Origin: RGIG4576 sp045656705
Lineage (GTDB): Bacteria > Bacteroidota > Bacteroidia > Bacteroidales > Muribaculaceae
Assembly: GCA_045656705.1 (NCBI GenBank)
Contig: JAZORR010000026.1
Coordinates: forward strand, 1-64,000
Length of the DNA: 64,000 nt
Direction: 5' to 3'
Numbering within the stretch: position 1 is the stretch's first letter; the number at the start of each line of letters is the position of its first letter. Below the pieces are notes generated by a model. That model saw nothing but the letters and a program-made list of their open reading frames with translations. It did not search any database and was not told the origin of the DNA. Shown piece by piece: positions 46,272-56,365 of this stretch. Position numbers and translations under genes: made by a program.

Positions 46272-47933
46272 TTAATAACCAGGGTTTTGAGTGAATTCAG
46301 GTTGAGCTGCAATCACATTAGAAGGCACTGGGAATAGGTTCATATGTTCGCCGATAGCACCACCCTTTTCGATGTTGTTCTTCCAAGACCACACATAGCT
46401 GCTACCAGTGAACTTACCGTGGCGAACAAGGTCTGAACGACGAGTATTTTCCCAATACATTTCACGACAACGTTCGTCGAGGATATTATTAGCAGTCATT
46501 TCAGCTGTAGTCCAAGCATCTACACCTGCGCGTGCGCGTACATAGTTTACATAAGTAAGAGCGTTAGATGCATTACCAACATTGTCGACGATATTACATT
46601 CAGCATACATCAAGTAAACATCGGCAAGACGGAACATAGCATAGTCGGCATCAGAGAAAGCTTCAGAACGAGCAGCAATCTTACCTTCAGGATCGAAAGT
46701 GCCACCATTTTGAGCACTCCATTCACCATTAGTACCCTTAAGAAGGTTGGTATACTTCACAACACCATAACCGCTTGTGAACTTAGAGAAGTTAGAATTG
46801 TCTCTTGTGAAACCATCAGTTTCTTTCTTCCACATAGACCAACGGATGTCGCCATCAACAAACTTATCAGAGAATTCCTTACGAGCGTGCATACATCCCC
46901 AGTTAGAACCCATACCATAGTCGAGTTGGTTCATATAAGCACCATTATCGGCCCAAGTAAGGTTGCTTGTAGCAGCAGCAGAGAAGAAAGTAGTAGCACC
47001 ATAAGATTGAGCTTCGTCGCTATCAAGAGGGACACCCCAAAGCACTTCGTTCACATCACCACCACCTGGCAAATAAACGTGGTTATCGCCACAGAATAGG
47101 TACATATAGTGTTCAACAAGACCTGATCCTTGGAAACCAGTACCTTGGTGACGACCGATGATAGCCTCACAATGTCTTTGGCAATCAGCAGCACCATTCA
47201 CAACACCATCGGTATAAACCTTAGCGTTCAAATAAAGACGAGCAAGAAGAGCTTGAACACCGTCCTTACCTACGCGACCATACACAGGAGTAGCATCGCT
47301 GAAGTTAGCAACGATGTCTTCAAGTTCTACTACAAGCCAGTTGTAAAGTTCAACACGACTCCATTGCTTAGGATTAACAGTGTTTTCGTCAACGAAACCA
47401 CCCTTACCGAACAAATCGATAACCCAATAGTAGCTAAGAGCGCGAAGAGCACGAGCTTCAAGGCGATATTGAGCAAGGTCGGCAGCAGCACCAGCAGCAC
47501 CGTTATCGATAAGACGGATAAAGTCGTTGCAGATAGCAATGTGCACATATAGACGAGAGTAAGTACCGAAAACGTTCACGTTATCCTTACCCCATGTACC
47601 AGTAACAAGGTCAACTACACCGTCGTCGGCATAGATCCACATCAATTCATCGGTAGGATATTCGTTCATCATAGCGATAGCACGAATATATTGTCCTGTA
47701 CCATTGTCGAGACCAGAGATATCAGATGAACCAGGTCCACTTTGACCAGAAACACCCAATACTGAATAACATTTAGCAAGAGCTTGACGCACTTCTTCTT
47801 CACCAAAAGTAGCCGAAGTAGTGATATTTGGATCTTTTGGTTCTTGGTTCAAATCACCCACACAAGAAGTAGCCATTCCGAGAGAGAATGTCAAAGTAAG
47901 AACTGAAAGTGATTTATAAATATATGATTTCAT
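46272..47933 (-). CDS. susD: SusD/RagB-family nutrient-binding lipoprotein
   Basis: A 553-residue lipoprotein (GMATSCVGD, Cys24). The helical TPR-like scaffold of SusD is visible (LARLYLNAKVYTDGV; RALRALSYYWVIDLFGKGGFVDE) with the C-terminal RagB region (DYAMFRLADVYLMYAECN; DERCREMYWENTRRSDLVRHGKF). It forms the lid of the SusC channel and binds the incoming glycan. 30 bp after susC. Confidence 0.95.
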   Translation of the reverse strand: MKSYIYKSLSVLTLTFSLGMATSCVGDLNQEPKDPNITTSATFGEEEVRQALAKCYSVLGVSGQSGPGSSDISGLDNGTGQYIRAIAMMNEYPTDELMWIYADDGVVDLVTGTWGKDNVNVFGTYSRLYVHIAICNDFIRLIDNGAAGAAADLAQYRLEARALRALSYYWVIDLFGKGGFVDENTVNPKQWSRVELYNWLVVELEDIVANFSDATPVYGRVGKDGVQALLARLYLNAKVYTDGVVNGAADCQRHCEAIIGRHQGTGFQGSGLVEHYMYLFCGDNHVYLPGGGDVNEVLWGVPLDSDEAQSYGATTFFSAAATSNLTWADNGAYMNQLDYGMGSNWGCMHARKEFSDKFVDGDIRWSMWKKETDGFTRDNSNFSKFTSGYGVVKYTNLLKGTNGEWSAQNGGTFDPEGKIAARSEAFSDADYAMFRLADVYLMYAECNIVDNVGNASNALTYVNYVRARAGVDAWTTAEMTANNILDERCREMYWENTRRSDLVRHGKFTGSSYVWSWKNNIEKGGAIGEHMNLFPVPSNVIAAQPEFTQNPGY

Positions 47934-47963
47934 TATTATTTCTTTGTTTATGCAGGTTTAACA

Positions 47964-50900
47964 TTAGAATGTAGCCACAACACCAAGTGTGAATGTCAAA
48001 GCACGAGGATATACATTGTTGTCGATACCGCTTGCCACTTCAGGATCAAGACCACTATACTTAGTGATGATGAATGGGTTTTGTACGGCACCGTATAGGC
48101 GTAGACGAGAGAAGTTCTTGCAAAGTTCGCTCCAAGTGTAACCTACAGTGATATTGTCGCAACGCAAGAAGCTACCATTTTCAAGCCAGTAGTCGCTTAG
48201 GTATTGTTCGCTTTGGAAATATACATCGCTATCAATCAAGTTGCTCAAGTTAGCATTCTTGAATACACCAGCTACGTTTGAGCTTGTAGACATTACGTTG
48301 TTGTAAACATAGTTGCCAAGGTTAGCACGCATATTGATACCCAAGTCCCAATTCTTCCAGTTCAAAGTAGTACCGAAAGTCATAGTCACCTTAGGATCTT
48401 TGCTGTAACGGATGCGAAGGTCGTCGTCGTTGATAGTACCATCACCATTTTGGTCGACATATTCACCTTCGATAGGCTTACCATTTGCGTCATATACTTG
48501 TTCGTAAAGAAGGAACGAGTTAGCAGGATAGCCCACCATGTGAACTTGAACAGAGTTACCTGTACCACCGCTGATGCCACCAACCTTCACCATAGTACCG
48601 TCGTTGTTCAACTTAGTAATCTTGTTTTGGTTGTAAGCAATATTGTAGTTGATAGTCCAAGTAAGATCCTTCTTCACGATAGGACGAGCAGTGATATTGA
48701 ATTCCACACCTTGGTTTTCGAGCGAACCGAAGTTTTGAACAAGTCGGTTGGTAGTAGCAGTACCAGCAGGAACGTCCACTTCGCTCAACAAGTCCTTAGA
48801 TTGACGATAGTAGTAATCAAGGGCAGCAGTGATGCGGTTGTTCAAGAAACCGAAGTCGAAACCAGCATTCCAAGTAGTAGTTTCTTCCCACTTCAAGTTA
48901 CGGTTGTAACCTTGAGGATAAAGAGTAGTAGTGAATTGACCGTCCTTGATGCTTGGATAGTTAGATTGTTGTTGAGAAGCAAGATACTTAGCCATATAGT
49001 CGAAGTATCCACCTACATCTTGTTGACCAGTAACACCCCAACCAAGACGAAGTTTCCATTCGTTCATTACTTCCTTCAAGTCAGCAGCCCAAGCTTCGTC
49101 GATAATCTTCCAACCAAGAGCAAGAGAAGGGAATGCACCCCAGCGATTTTCCTTGCTGAAACGAGAAGTAGCATCACCACGCATAGTGAAAGTCAAAAGG
49201 TAACGATCTTTCAAAGTGTAGTTCAAACGACCGAAGAAAGACACCAATTGAAGGTTACCATTGTCCCAGTAGTAAGGCTTAGAGTATGTAGTGCCCACGC
49301 GATCGATAGATTCAGCGTTTTCAATCAAGTAGTTGAAACCGTTCTTGTCTTGAGTGATAACGTTGAAACCAGGAGTCAAGAACTCAGTACCATTGTTGTG
49401 GCCACGAGCAGTGAATCTTTGCCAAGAGTAACCAGCAGTTACATCGAAGTAAGAAGCGATAGATTCAACTTCCTTCTTATAGTTAGCATAGAAGTCGAGA
49501 AGAGTGTTCAACTTGCGTTGGAATTGGTAGTAGTTTGTAGACGCACCATCATTGTAAGCATTCTTAAATGCAAGAGGTGAGTTGAAAGCTACAATATTGT
49601 TTTCTTCAGAACGGCTCCAGTCGTAACCAAGGTTCAAGTTCAAGTGCAAATCTGAGATAACTTCGTAGTCGAGTTGCAAGTTACCATTGCTACGCAATAC
49701 ATCAGAATAGTTGTTGCGATCGTTGAGCATACTAACAGCATTCATAGTAGAGTTGCTATTAAGTACACCTGCAGCAGTCCACACATTGTAACCATTGTAA
49801 AGTTCGTGAGCAGTCATCATTGGCATACCTGTTACATCAGAATATGTAAGAGTCTTCCAATCCTTGTATACAGTGCGAGTAGGGTCGCTTGCAATAGCAG
49901 CACCGATAGCACCACCATCGGCAAATTGGTTCTTGATGTAGTAACCCTTAGCGTTAGCATTCACCTTCAACTTACCACCGAAGAATTCAGGAGAAAGGTT
50001 CAAGCCCACTGTCATACGGTCCATCTTAGAAGTGTTGATGATACCATTGTTATTAGTGTAAGACACAGCCACACGGTAAGGAAGGAAACCAGTAGTACCA
50101 CCGATGCTCAAGTTGTAGTCGCTTGAAACAGTAGTGCGAAGGATTTCGTCTTGCCAATCGGTGTTAGCGCTACCCATAGCCTTTACAGCGTCGCTATCGC
50201 TACCATGATATTTAGTTACAAGAGTGCGATATTCTTTTGCATCAAGCACGTCCCACTTCTTAGCAGCAGTGTTAACAAACATATTAGCTGAGAAGTTAAC
50301 TTGAGGCTTACCGCTCTTACCCTTCTTAGTGGTGATGATGATGACACCATTAGAAGCACGGCTACCATAGATAGCAGTAGCAGAAGCGTCCTTAAGGATA
50401 ACCATGTTTTCGATGTTGTCAGGAGCAATCATAGAAAGAGAGTTACCCATACCTTGTACACCACTGTTGTCCAATGGCACACCGTCGACAACGATAAGAG
50501 GGTCGTTGCTTGCGTTAAGAGACGCACCACCACGAATACGGATTTGACCGCTACCTTCAGGACCTCCGCTTGTGGTAACCACCACACCTGGAGTTTGACC
50601 TACAAGAAGGTCTTGAACCGATGTAGCAAGACCAGCTTGGATTTCGCTTGGTTTGATAGTAGAAACCGAACCAGTAGCGTCGTTTTTCTTAACAGTACCA
50701 TAACCGATGGCAACAACTTCTTCAAGAACAGCGCTGTTAGGGTTGAGCGTGATCTTGATTTCTGTTCTACCATCCACAGCCACTTCTTGAGTAAGGTAAC
50801 CAACATAAGACACCACAAGAGTGCCCTTAGCGTCGGCATCTACTCTAAAGTTACCATCGAAGTCGGTAGCCACACCTACAGCAGAGCCTTTGACCATAAC

Positions 50901-51050
50901 GCTCGCACCGATAAGTGTCTCACCAGTTTCATCAAATACCGTACCTTGCACGGTAATTTTCTGAGCTAAAGCAGGAAGAGCCATACATAGTGATAGGAAC
51001 ATCACCATCAATGTCTTCCGATTCATCATTTGAAGAAATGAGTGCTTCAT
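47964..51050 (-). CDS. susC: SusC/RagA-family TonB-dependent outer-membrane transporter
   Basis: A 1028-residue receptor. After a signal peptide (ending LPALAQ) come a carboxypeptidase-regulatory-like domain (about 30-115), the SusC signature and plug (IRGGASLNASNDPLIVVDGVPLD; NIENMVILKDASATAIYGSRASNGVIIITTKKG) and a 22-strand type barrel ending in VVATF. It imports glycan pieces with energy from TonB. The substrate is unknown: no glycoside hydrolase or dedicated regulator is adjacent. Start could also be the Met nine codons later. Confidence 0.96.
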   Translation of the reverse strand: MKHSFLQMMNRKTLMVMFLSLCMALPALAQKITVQGTVFDETGETLIGASVMVKGSAVGVATDFDGNFRVDADAKGTLVVSYVGYLTQEVAVDGRTEIKITLNPNSAVLEEVVAIGYGTVKKNDATGSVSTIKPSEIQAGLATSVQDLLVGQTPGVVVTTSGGPEGSGQIRIRGGASLNASNDPLIVVDGVPLDNSGVQGMGNSLSMIAPDNIENMVILKDASATAIYGSRASNGVIIITTKKGKSGKPQVNFSANMFVNTAAKKWDVLDAKEYRTLVTKYHGSDSDAVKAMGSANTDWQDEILRTTVSSDYNLSIGGTTGFLPYRVAVSYTNNNGIINTSKMDRMTVGLNLSPEFFGGKLKVNANAKGYYIKNQFADGGAIGAAIASDPTRTVYKDWKTLTYSDVTGMPMMTAHELYNGYNVWTAAGVLNSNSTMNAVSMLNDRNNYSDVLRSNGNLQLDYEVISDLHLNLNLGYDWSRSEENNIVAFNSPLAFKNAYNDGASTNYYQFQRKLNTLLDFYANYKKEVESIASYFDVTAGYSWQRFTARGHNNGTEFLTPGFNVITQDKNGFNYLIENAESIDRVGTTYSKPYYWDNGNLQLVSFFGRLNYTLKDRYLLTFTMRGDATSRFSKENRWGAFPSLALGWKIIDEAWAADLKEVMNEWKLRLGWGVTGQQDVGGYFDYMAKYLASQQQSNYPSIKDGQFTTTLYPQGYNRNLKWEETTTWNAGFDFGFLNNRITAALDYYYRQSKDLLSEVDVPAGTATTNRLVQNFGSLENQGVEFNITARPIVKKDLTWTINYNIAYNQNKITKLNNDGTMVKVGGISGGTGNSVQVHMVGYPANSFLLYEQVYDANGKPIEGEYVDQNGDGTINDDDLRIRYSKDPKVTMTFGTTLNWKNWDLGINMRANLGNYVYNNVMSTSSNVAGVFKNANLSNLIDSDVYFQSEQYLSDYWLENGSFLRCDNITVGYTWSELCKNFSRLRLYGAVQNPFIITKYSGLDPEVASGIDNNVYPRALTFTLGVVATF

Positions 51051-51463
51051 ACAAAAATCGTTTTTTAAAAGTTTTACATTAATTTATTTAATTATTCTCT
51101 CATTTTTCTCTCTCAAAAAATCAATCAACCGTCTATGATGTGAAAACAAGCAAAAATGTGTGAAAGTTTAATTAAAGTGTGCCAAAACGAAAACTTTTGG
51201 TCCATCTTTTGCATTATACCCCTATATACACAAATAACCACGCAAAAAAGCAAGTTACTTTCTCACGCGTTGCCCGTTTTTCATTTCATCTATCTCTCTC
51301 AATCATAGGTGTGGTTAATTTTAGAATGCAAATTTAAATATATTTTTCTTTATTATGGTAAAAAAAGGTAGGTTTTTTACTCGTTTTTGCCACGAATTTC
51401 TCTAAATTCGAGCATTTCTTAAAAATATATCCTTTTACTGCCATCTAACTCCTAACTATTTTG
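51051..51463. other. AT-rich intergenic region between divergent susC-like and malY-like genes
   Basis: Contains the putative susC -7 box (51329-51336) and would give susC an untranslated leader of about 270 nt. I see no hairpin with a T-run, no riboswitch I know and no small gene in it. Confidence 0.6.
51329..51336 (-). promoter_or_regulatory. -7 box of the Sus-like operon
   Basis: TAAATTTG on the minus strand matches TAnnTTTG; no TTG at -33, so it may need an activator or be inactive. Confidence 0.4.
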
Positions 51464-51471
51464 TACTTTTG
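51464..51471 (+). promoter_or_regulatory. -7 box of the malY-queA operon
   Basis: TACTTTTG, only 13 bp before the first possible start codon and 22 bp before the second ATG, so the leader is very short. Confidence 0.5.
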
Positions 51472-51483
51472 CATAAAATTTGA

Positions 51484-52671
51484 ATGATACTCATGGGAAA
51501 ATATAATTTCGACAAAATTATCGACCGTCAAGGCACAGGCTCAATGATGACCGATTGCCTAAGCAAAGTGTTCGGCAGAACCGACCTTGCTCCACTATGG
51601 ATAGCCGACATGGACTTTGAAGTGTGTCCTGCCATCAGCGAGGCTATCGAAAAACGAGCAAGCCATCATATTTATGGCTATTCACAAGCACCCGAAAGCT
51701 ATTGGGAGTCGATTATCGGCTGGATTAAGCGTCGCCACAACTGGACAGTGGAACGTGAGGAACTCACCTATGTGAATGGTGTGGTGCGAGGTTATGCCTA
51801 TGCTCTCAATTTCTTCACATCTCCTGGCGATACTATCATAATACAACAACCTGTGTATCACCCATTTCGCAATGTAGCAGTGGGCAATCGTCGCAGAGTG
51901 GTGAGCAACGACCTTATCCAAGACGGCGACAATTACTATATGAATTTGCCAGAACTTGAGCAGATTTTCGCAAATGAAAAGCCAAAGATGATGGTGCTTT
52001 GCAACCCTCACAACCCTATCGGTATCTGTTGGGACAAGGAATCACTAAAAGAAGTGGCTCGCTTGGCAAAAAAATATAATGTGATAGTAATCAGCGATGA
52101 AATCCATAGCGATTTGGCTCTATTTGAGCATAAGCACACTCCATTTGCATCGGTAAGCGAAGAGGCAGCAGAGGTGTCAATCTCGTTTGGAGCTCCATCA
52201 AAGACATTCAACATACCTGGAGTATCGAGTTCGTGGTGTGTGGTGAAGAATCCTGAATTACGCAAGGATTTCTTCCATTGGTTGCAAGTGAACGAGTTCA
52301 GCGTGCCTACATGGTTTGCTACCGTTGCCACCGAAGCCGCTTACAATCACGGCGAGGAATGGCTAGACGAACTTGTGCCATACATCGAAGAAAATATCAA
52401 AGCAGTAGAAGACTTCTGCGCAAAGAATATGCCTCTTGTTCATCCTGTGCGTCCTCAGGCTTCGTTCCTCATCTGGCTCGATTGCTCACGCCTCGGATTG
52501 AAGCACGAAGAACTTATCGACCTTTTCGTGAATAAGGCTCACTTGGCTTTGAACGATGGTGAAATGTTTGGCAAAGGCGGTGAAGGTCACATGCGACTAA
52601 ATGTGGCAAACTCACGCGATATGATACTTTGCGCTCTACACAAACTACAAGAAGCTATCGAAACTACATGA
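51484..52671 (+). CDS. PLP-dependent cystathionine beta-lyase, PatB/MalY type
   Basis: A 395-residue fold-type I aminotransferase-like enzyme. PLP-binding Lys240 is in SFGAPSKTFNIPG, with ADMDFEVCP near the start, CNPHNPIG and SDEIHSDL in the active site, all typical of PatB/MalY. These enzymes cleave cystathionine or cysteine to ammonia, pyruvate and a thiol. The start may be the second ATG (MGKYNF, 51493). It overlaps queA by 4 bp. Confidence 0.9.
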   Translation: MILMGKYNFDKIIDRQGTGSMMTDCLSKVFGRTDLAPLWIADMDFEVCPAISEAIEKRASHHIYGYSQAPESYWESIIGWIKRRHNWTVEREELTYVNGVVRGYAYALNFFTSPGDTIIIQQPVYHPFRNVAVGNRRRVVSNDLIQDGDNYYMNLPELEQIFANEKPKMMVLCNPHNPIGICWDKESLKEVARLAKKYNVIVISDEIHSDLALFEHKHTPFASVSEEAAEVSISFGAPSKTFNIPGVSSSWCVVKNPELRKDFFHWLQVNEFSVPTWFATVATEAAYNHGEEWLDELVPYIEENIKAVEDFCAKNMPLVHPVRPQASFLIWLDCSRLGLKHEELIDLFVNKAHLALNDGEMFGKGGEGHMRLNVANSRDMILCALHKLQEAIETT

Positions 52672-53885
52672 CAATCAAAGACATTCAAATAAAGGATTAT
52701 AACTATCCCCTTCCCGACGAACGCATTGCCAAGCACCCTCTCGCCGAGCGCGAACAGTGCAAGATGCTCGTGTATAAGAATGGAGAAATCCACGATGGTC
52801 ACTTCTATGAAGTGCCTCAGTTTTTGCCTGAAAAAGCTATGCTCGTGTATAACAACACACGAGTAATAAACGCACGCCTTCGCTTCCAAAAGCCAAACCA
52901 AGGTGCCATAGTGGAAATATTCTGCCTCGAGCCATTGGCTCCTCGCGATTATGCGCAGGTGTTTCAAACTACGAAAGAATGTACTTGGCTATGCTTCGTG
53001 GGTAACTCTAAACGCTGGAAGGCAGGAAGCCTCACTCAAGTGGTGAAAGTGGACGGCACTGAAGTGACTCTATCGGCTACTCGTGGCGAACAACGCGGCA
53101 ATGCCTTCGAGGTAATTTTCTCTTGGGACGGCGAAGGAATCACTTTTGCCTCTATCCTCGACGCTATTGGCGAAATTCCTATTCCACCTTATCTGAATCG
53201 TGGCACAGAGGAATCAGACTCAACCGACTATCAAACGGTGTATTCACACATAGAAGGCAGCGTGGCGGCTCCTACTGCAGGATTGCACTTCACCGATGAG
53301 GTGCTTGCCGAGTGCGACCGTCAAGGCATCACCCGACGCGAACTCACTCTGCACGTGGGTGCAGGAACTTTCCAACCTGTGAAGGCCGACCACATAGGTG
53401 AGCACGATATGCACACAGAATTCATCTCGGTGGAACGCAGTCTGCTCACAGACCTTATCAAGGCCGATGGCAATGTGATAGCAGTGGGTACTACCTCGGT
53501 GAGAACACTTGAGAGTCTGTACTACATTGGTGTAACTCTTTTGCGTAATCCAAATGCTACGGAAGAAGAACTTCGCGTGAAGCAATGGGCTCCGTATGAG
53601 GAAGAATACACCATAAGCACTGCCGATGCTTTGCTGGCTATCATCAACCACTTGGACAACAACCACTTGGATAGATATCTCGGTAGCACGCAGATAATGA
53701 TAGCTCCTTCGTTCAAGTTTCGCATAATTCGTGGCATGATTACCAATTTCCACCAGCCACAGTCTACATTGCTTCTGCTCGTGTCGGCATTCGTGGATGG
53801 TAATTGGACCGAAATCTACGACTTCGCCCTTGCTCACGATTATCGCTTCTTGAGTTACGGCGACAGCTCACTTCTTTTGCGATAA
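52668..53885 (+). CDS. queA: S-adenosylmethionine:tRNA ribosyltransferase-isomerase
   Basis: A 405-residue enzyme of queuosine synthesis that transfers and rearranges the ribosyl part of SAM to make epoxyqueuosine in tRNA. Family marks: DYNYPLPDERIAKHPLAERE, VYNNTRVINARL, GSVAAPTAGLHFTDE and TNFHQPQSTLLLLVSAF. The ATG at 52668 overlaps the lyase stop (ATGA); the open frame runs 13 codons further up inside that gene and is less likely. Confidence 0.94.
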   Translation: MTIKDIQIKDYNYPLPDERIAKHPLAEREQCKMLVYKNGEIHDGHFYEVPQFLPEKAMLVYNNTRVINARLRFQKPNQGAIVEIFCLEPLAPRDYAQVFQTTKECTWLCFVGNSKRWKAGSLTQVVKVDGTEVTLSATRGEQRGNAFEVIFSWDGEGITFASILDAIGEIPIPPYLNRGTEESDSTDYQTVYSHIEGSVAAPTAGLHFTDEVLAECDRQGITRRELTLHVGAGTFQPVKADHIGEHDMHTEFISVERSLLTDLIKADGNVIAVGTTSVRTLESLYYIGVTLLRNPNATEEELRVKQWAPYEEEYTISTADALLAIINHLDNNHLDRYLGSTQIMIAPSFKFRIIRGMITNFHQPQSTLLLLVSAFVDGNWTEIYDFALAHDYRFLSYGDSSLLLR

Positions 53886-53923
53886 CACAATAAAAGGAAG
53901 GCTTTTTCGTTAGTATAACTATA

Positions 53924-55897
53924 ATGAAGAAGTGTTTTTACATATTATATACCATTGTTGGCGCATTATGCTTGGCACTATCAAGTTGTGGTGGTGCGAA
54001 GCTTAGTGTGGCTGATGAGCAAATGGAACGCGGCGAATATCACGACGCCGCCAACACCTATCGCAAGGTGTATAACAAACTCACTCAACGCGAAGAACGC
54101 CCCAAGAGAGGCGAAGTGGCATTCAAAATGGGCGAATGCTACCGAAAAATCAATATGACTTCGCGTGCAGTGGCAGCCTACCAAAATGCCGCTCGCTATC
54201 AATATCCCGATAGTACACTTTTCTTATATCTTGCTCAGTCGCAACACAAAGAAGGCAAATATGCCGCTGCATTGAAAAGTTACGACACTTATCTTGCATT
54301 CAATCCTAAGTCGGTGGAAGCACGCGACGGCAAACGAGGATGTAATCTTGCACTTAAATGGAAAGCTAATCCGAAACGACACATAGTGAAGAGTGCCAAA
54401 CTTTTCAATTCTCGTCGTGCCGATTTCGCACCGATGTTTTTGCCAGGTGGCGATTATGACCAACTCTACTTCACATCATCGAGCGAGAAAGCAACAGGCA
54501 CTCATAAAAGCGAAATCACAGGAACTAAGAAAAGCGACATCTTCGTGGCCAAGAAAAACGAGAAAGGAGTGTGGCAACGCCCCGAACTCGCAGAAGGTGA
54601 ACTAAATAGCGAGTTTGACGAGGGTATCACAGCATTCTCGCCAGACGGCACTACTATGTATCTTGCAAAGGCTCGCAGAGATGCCAACGCCAATACTTCG
54701 GTAGAAATCTATACATCGCAACGCTCTGAGGCAAAATGGAGTGCTCCACAAAAATTGGAAATCACAGCCGACACCATCTCGGCATACGGAGACCCTGCAG
54801 TAAGTGCCGACGGTAATTGGCTATACTTTGTGAGCGATATGCCCGGCGGACAAGGAGGCAAGGATATTTGGCGTATCAATCTGAAGGAGCGTGTGGGGTC
54901 GCTCGAAAATCTTGGTGATGTGATCAACACTCCTGGTGATGAGCGTTTCCCTTATTGGCGCGACGATAGTACATTCTATTTCTCAAGCGATGGCCACGCT
55001 GGTATGGGAGGTCTCGACCTTTTCTGTGCTGAAGTGACTCCTTCGGGGGGATGGAACATAGTAAACCTTGGCACACCAATGAATTCGGCAGCCGACGATT
55101 TCGGTATCACATTTGAGAAAGGTGAATCGGGTTTCTTCAGCTCAAATAGAAATGATGCTCGTGGTTACGACCACATTTATAGTTTCGTGCTACCTGAATT
55201 ACAAATATGGATTTCGGGTTCGGTGCTCGACAAAGACGAAGAACCTGTGCCTAATGCCATCATCCGCATCGTGGGCAACGATGGTTCTAACCAAAAGGCT
55301 GTGGGTAAACCAGATGGCACATTCCGTTTCAAATTGCAACGCGGAGTAAAATATGCAATGTTGGCAAGTGCCAAAAATTATCTAAACGGAAAACAAGAGT
55401 TTGAAAGCGACACCATAGAGGAAGATGCCGAATATTATATTGATTTCATTCTTGCGGCTATGAAAAAACCTCAAGTGGTTGAGAATATTTTCTATGACTT
55501 CGATAAGGCAGTGCTTCGCGATGAATCGAAAACGGCTCTCGACGAAATAGCTCAAATACTTCGTGATAATCCGAATATCACAATAGAGATGTCGTCACAC
55601 ACCGACCGCCATGGTAGTCACCGATATAACAACAAATTGAGCGAACGACGCGCCAAATCGGTGGTGGATTACCTTATAGAACAAGGTATACCTGCTGAAA
55701 GACTCAAACATAAGGGCTATGGCAAGACTCAACCAAAGACCGTAACCAAACGTATTGCACGCCTTTACCCACAATTTAAAGAGGGGGATGTGCTAACCGA
55801 AGAATACATTCTTACTCTGAGCGAAGAGGACCAAGATGCCGCCGACCAAATAAATCGTCGCACCGAATTCCAAGTCCTTAACTTCGAAATGCAGTGA
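53924..55897 (+). CDS. porE: type IX secretion system lipoprotein PorE
   Basis: A 657-residue lipoprotein (LALSSCGG, Cys22) with four regions in order: TPR repeats (about 30-150; GKYAAALKSYDTYLAFNPKS), a PD40/WD40-type propeller (about 175-430; GDPAVSADGNWLYFVSDMPGG, TFYFSSDGHAGMGGLDLF), a carboxypeptidase-regulatory-like domain (about 440-520) and an OmpA C-terminal peptidoglycan-binding domain (about 540-657; MSSHTDRHGSHRYNNKLSERRAKSV). This exact order is that of PorE (PG1058) of Porphyromonas gingivalis, a periplasmic T9SS part. It lies 38 bp after queA and may be cotranscribed. Confidence 0.88.
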   Translation: MKKCFYILYTIVGALCLALSSCGGAKLSVADEQMERGEYHDAANTYRKVYNKLTQREERPKRGEVAFKMGECYRKINMTSRAVAAYQNAARYQYPDSTLFLYLAQSQHKEGKYAAALKSYDTYLAFNPKSVEARDGKRGCNLALKWKANPKRHIVKSAKLFNSRRADFAPMFLPGGDYDQLYFTSSSEKATGTHKSEITGTKKSDIFVAKKNEKGVWQRPELAEGELNSEFDEGITAFSPDGTTMYLAKARRDANANTSVEIYTSQRSEAKWSAPQKLEITADTISAYGDPAVSADGNWLYFVSDMPGGQGGKDIWRINLKERVGSLENLGDVINTPGDERFPYWRDDSTFYFSSDGHAGMGGLDLFCAEVTPSGGWNIVNLGTPMNSAADDFGITFEKGESGFFSSNRNDARGYDHIYSFVLPELQIWISGSVLDKDEEPVPNAIIRIVGNDGSNQKAVGKPDGTFRFKLQRGVKYAMLASAKNYLNGKQEFESDTIEEDAEYYIDFILAAMKKPQVVENIFYDFDKAVLRDESKTALDEIAQILRDNPNITIEMSSHTDRHGSHRYNNKLSERRAKSVVDYLIEQGIPAERLKHKGYGKTQPKTVTKRIARLYPQFKEGDVLTEEYILTLSEEDQDAADQINRRTEFQVLNFEMQ

Positions 55898-56003
55898 GGG
55901 AAAGATAAAAGTATAATAAGAAAGACCAACGCACATTCATTGAATACATAAAACTTTAAGATTAACTCACGTTTGTATATTTGACCAATCTTTCGTTAGT
56001 AAT

Positions 56004-56347
56004 CTATTCTTCATTGCTCAATAGAGCATCCAACTGCGCTTGCAATTCTTCACGTTTAGGCAAATACAATTGATACTTTGCTGCGAATAACTGGTTTGAT
56101 CATCACATTTGAGTATTTCAAAATAGTGGCTCCAAGTCAATATGTGAGACACTGTCTCACTTTTTGGGAATGAAAGATAGAACTTTCTCATATAAAGCAA
56201 GTTGGAACGACTAAAGCCCCTTCCATTCTTCAATGTAAGGTCTTTAGCAAGATTTACTAGTAACTGCTTCCCATATCCCGCTCTTACTTTTCCGCCTTGC
56301 TCAAACTCAACAATATATTTACCTGTCATCAACATAGGAAATTTCAT
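56004..56347 (-). pseudogene. remnant of a DUF1016 (YhcG-type PDDEXK nuclease) gene
   Basis: The minus-strand frame from 56347 encodes about 85 residues matching the DUF1016 N-terminal domain (GKYIVEFEQGGKVRAGYGKQLL; GRGFSRSNLLYMRKFYLSFP; LTWSHYFEILKCDDQ). Immediately after, in another frame, comes what looks like the extreme C-terminus of the same family (QLFAAKYQLYLPKREELQ ... LLSNEE) ending at TAG 56004-56006. The whole nuclease core between is missing, and the first residues before GKYIVEF are also degraded. This is an internal deletion plus frameshift, so the gene is dead. Confidence 0.8.
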
Positions 56348-56365
56348 ATATTTCCCTTAAATGAT

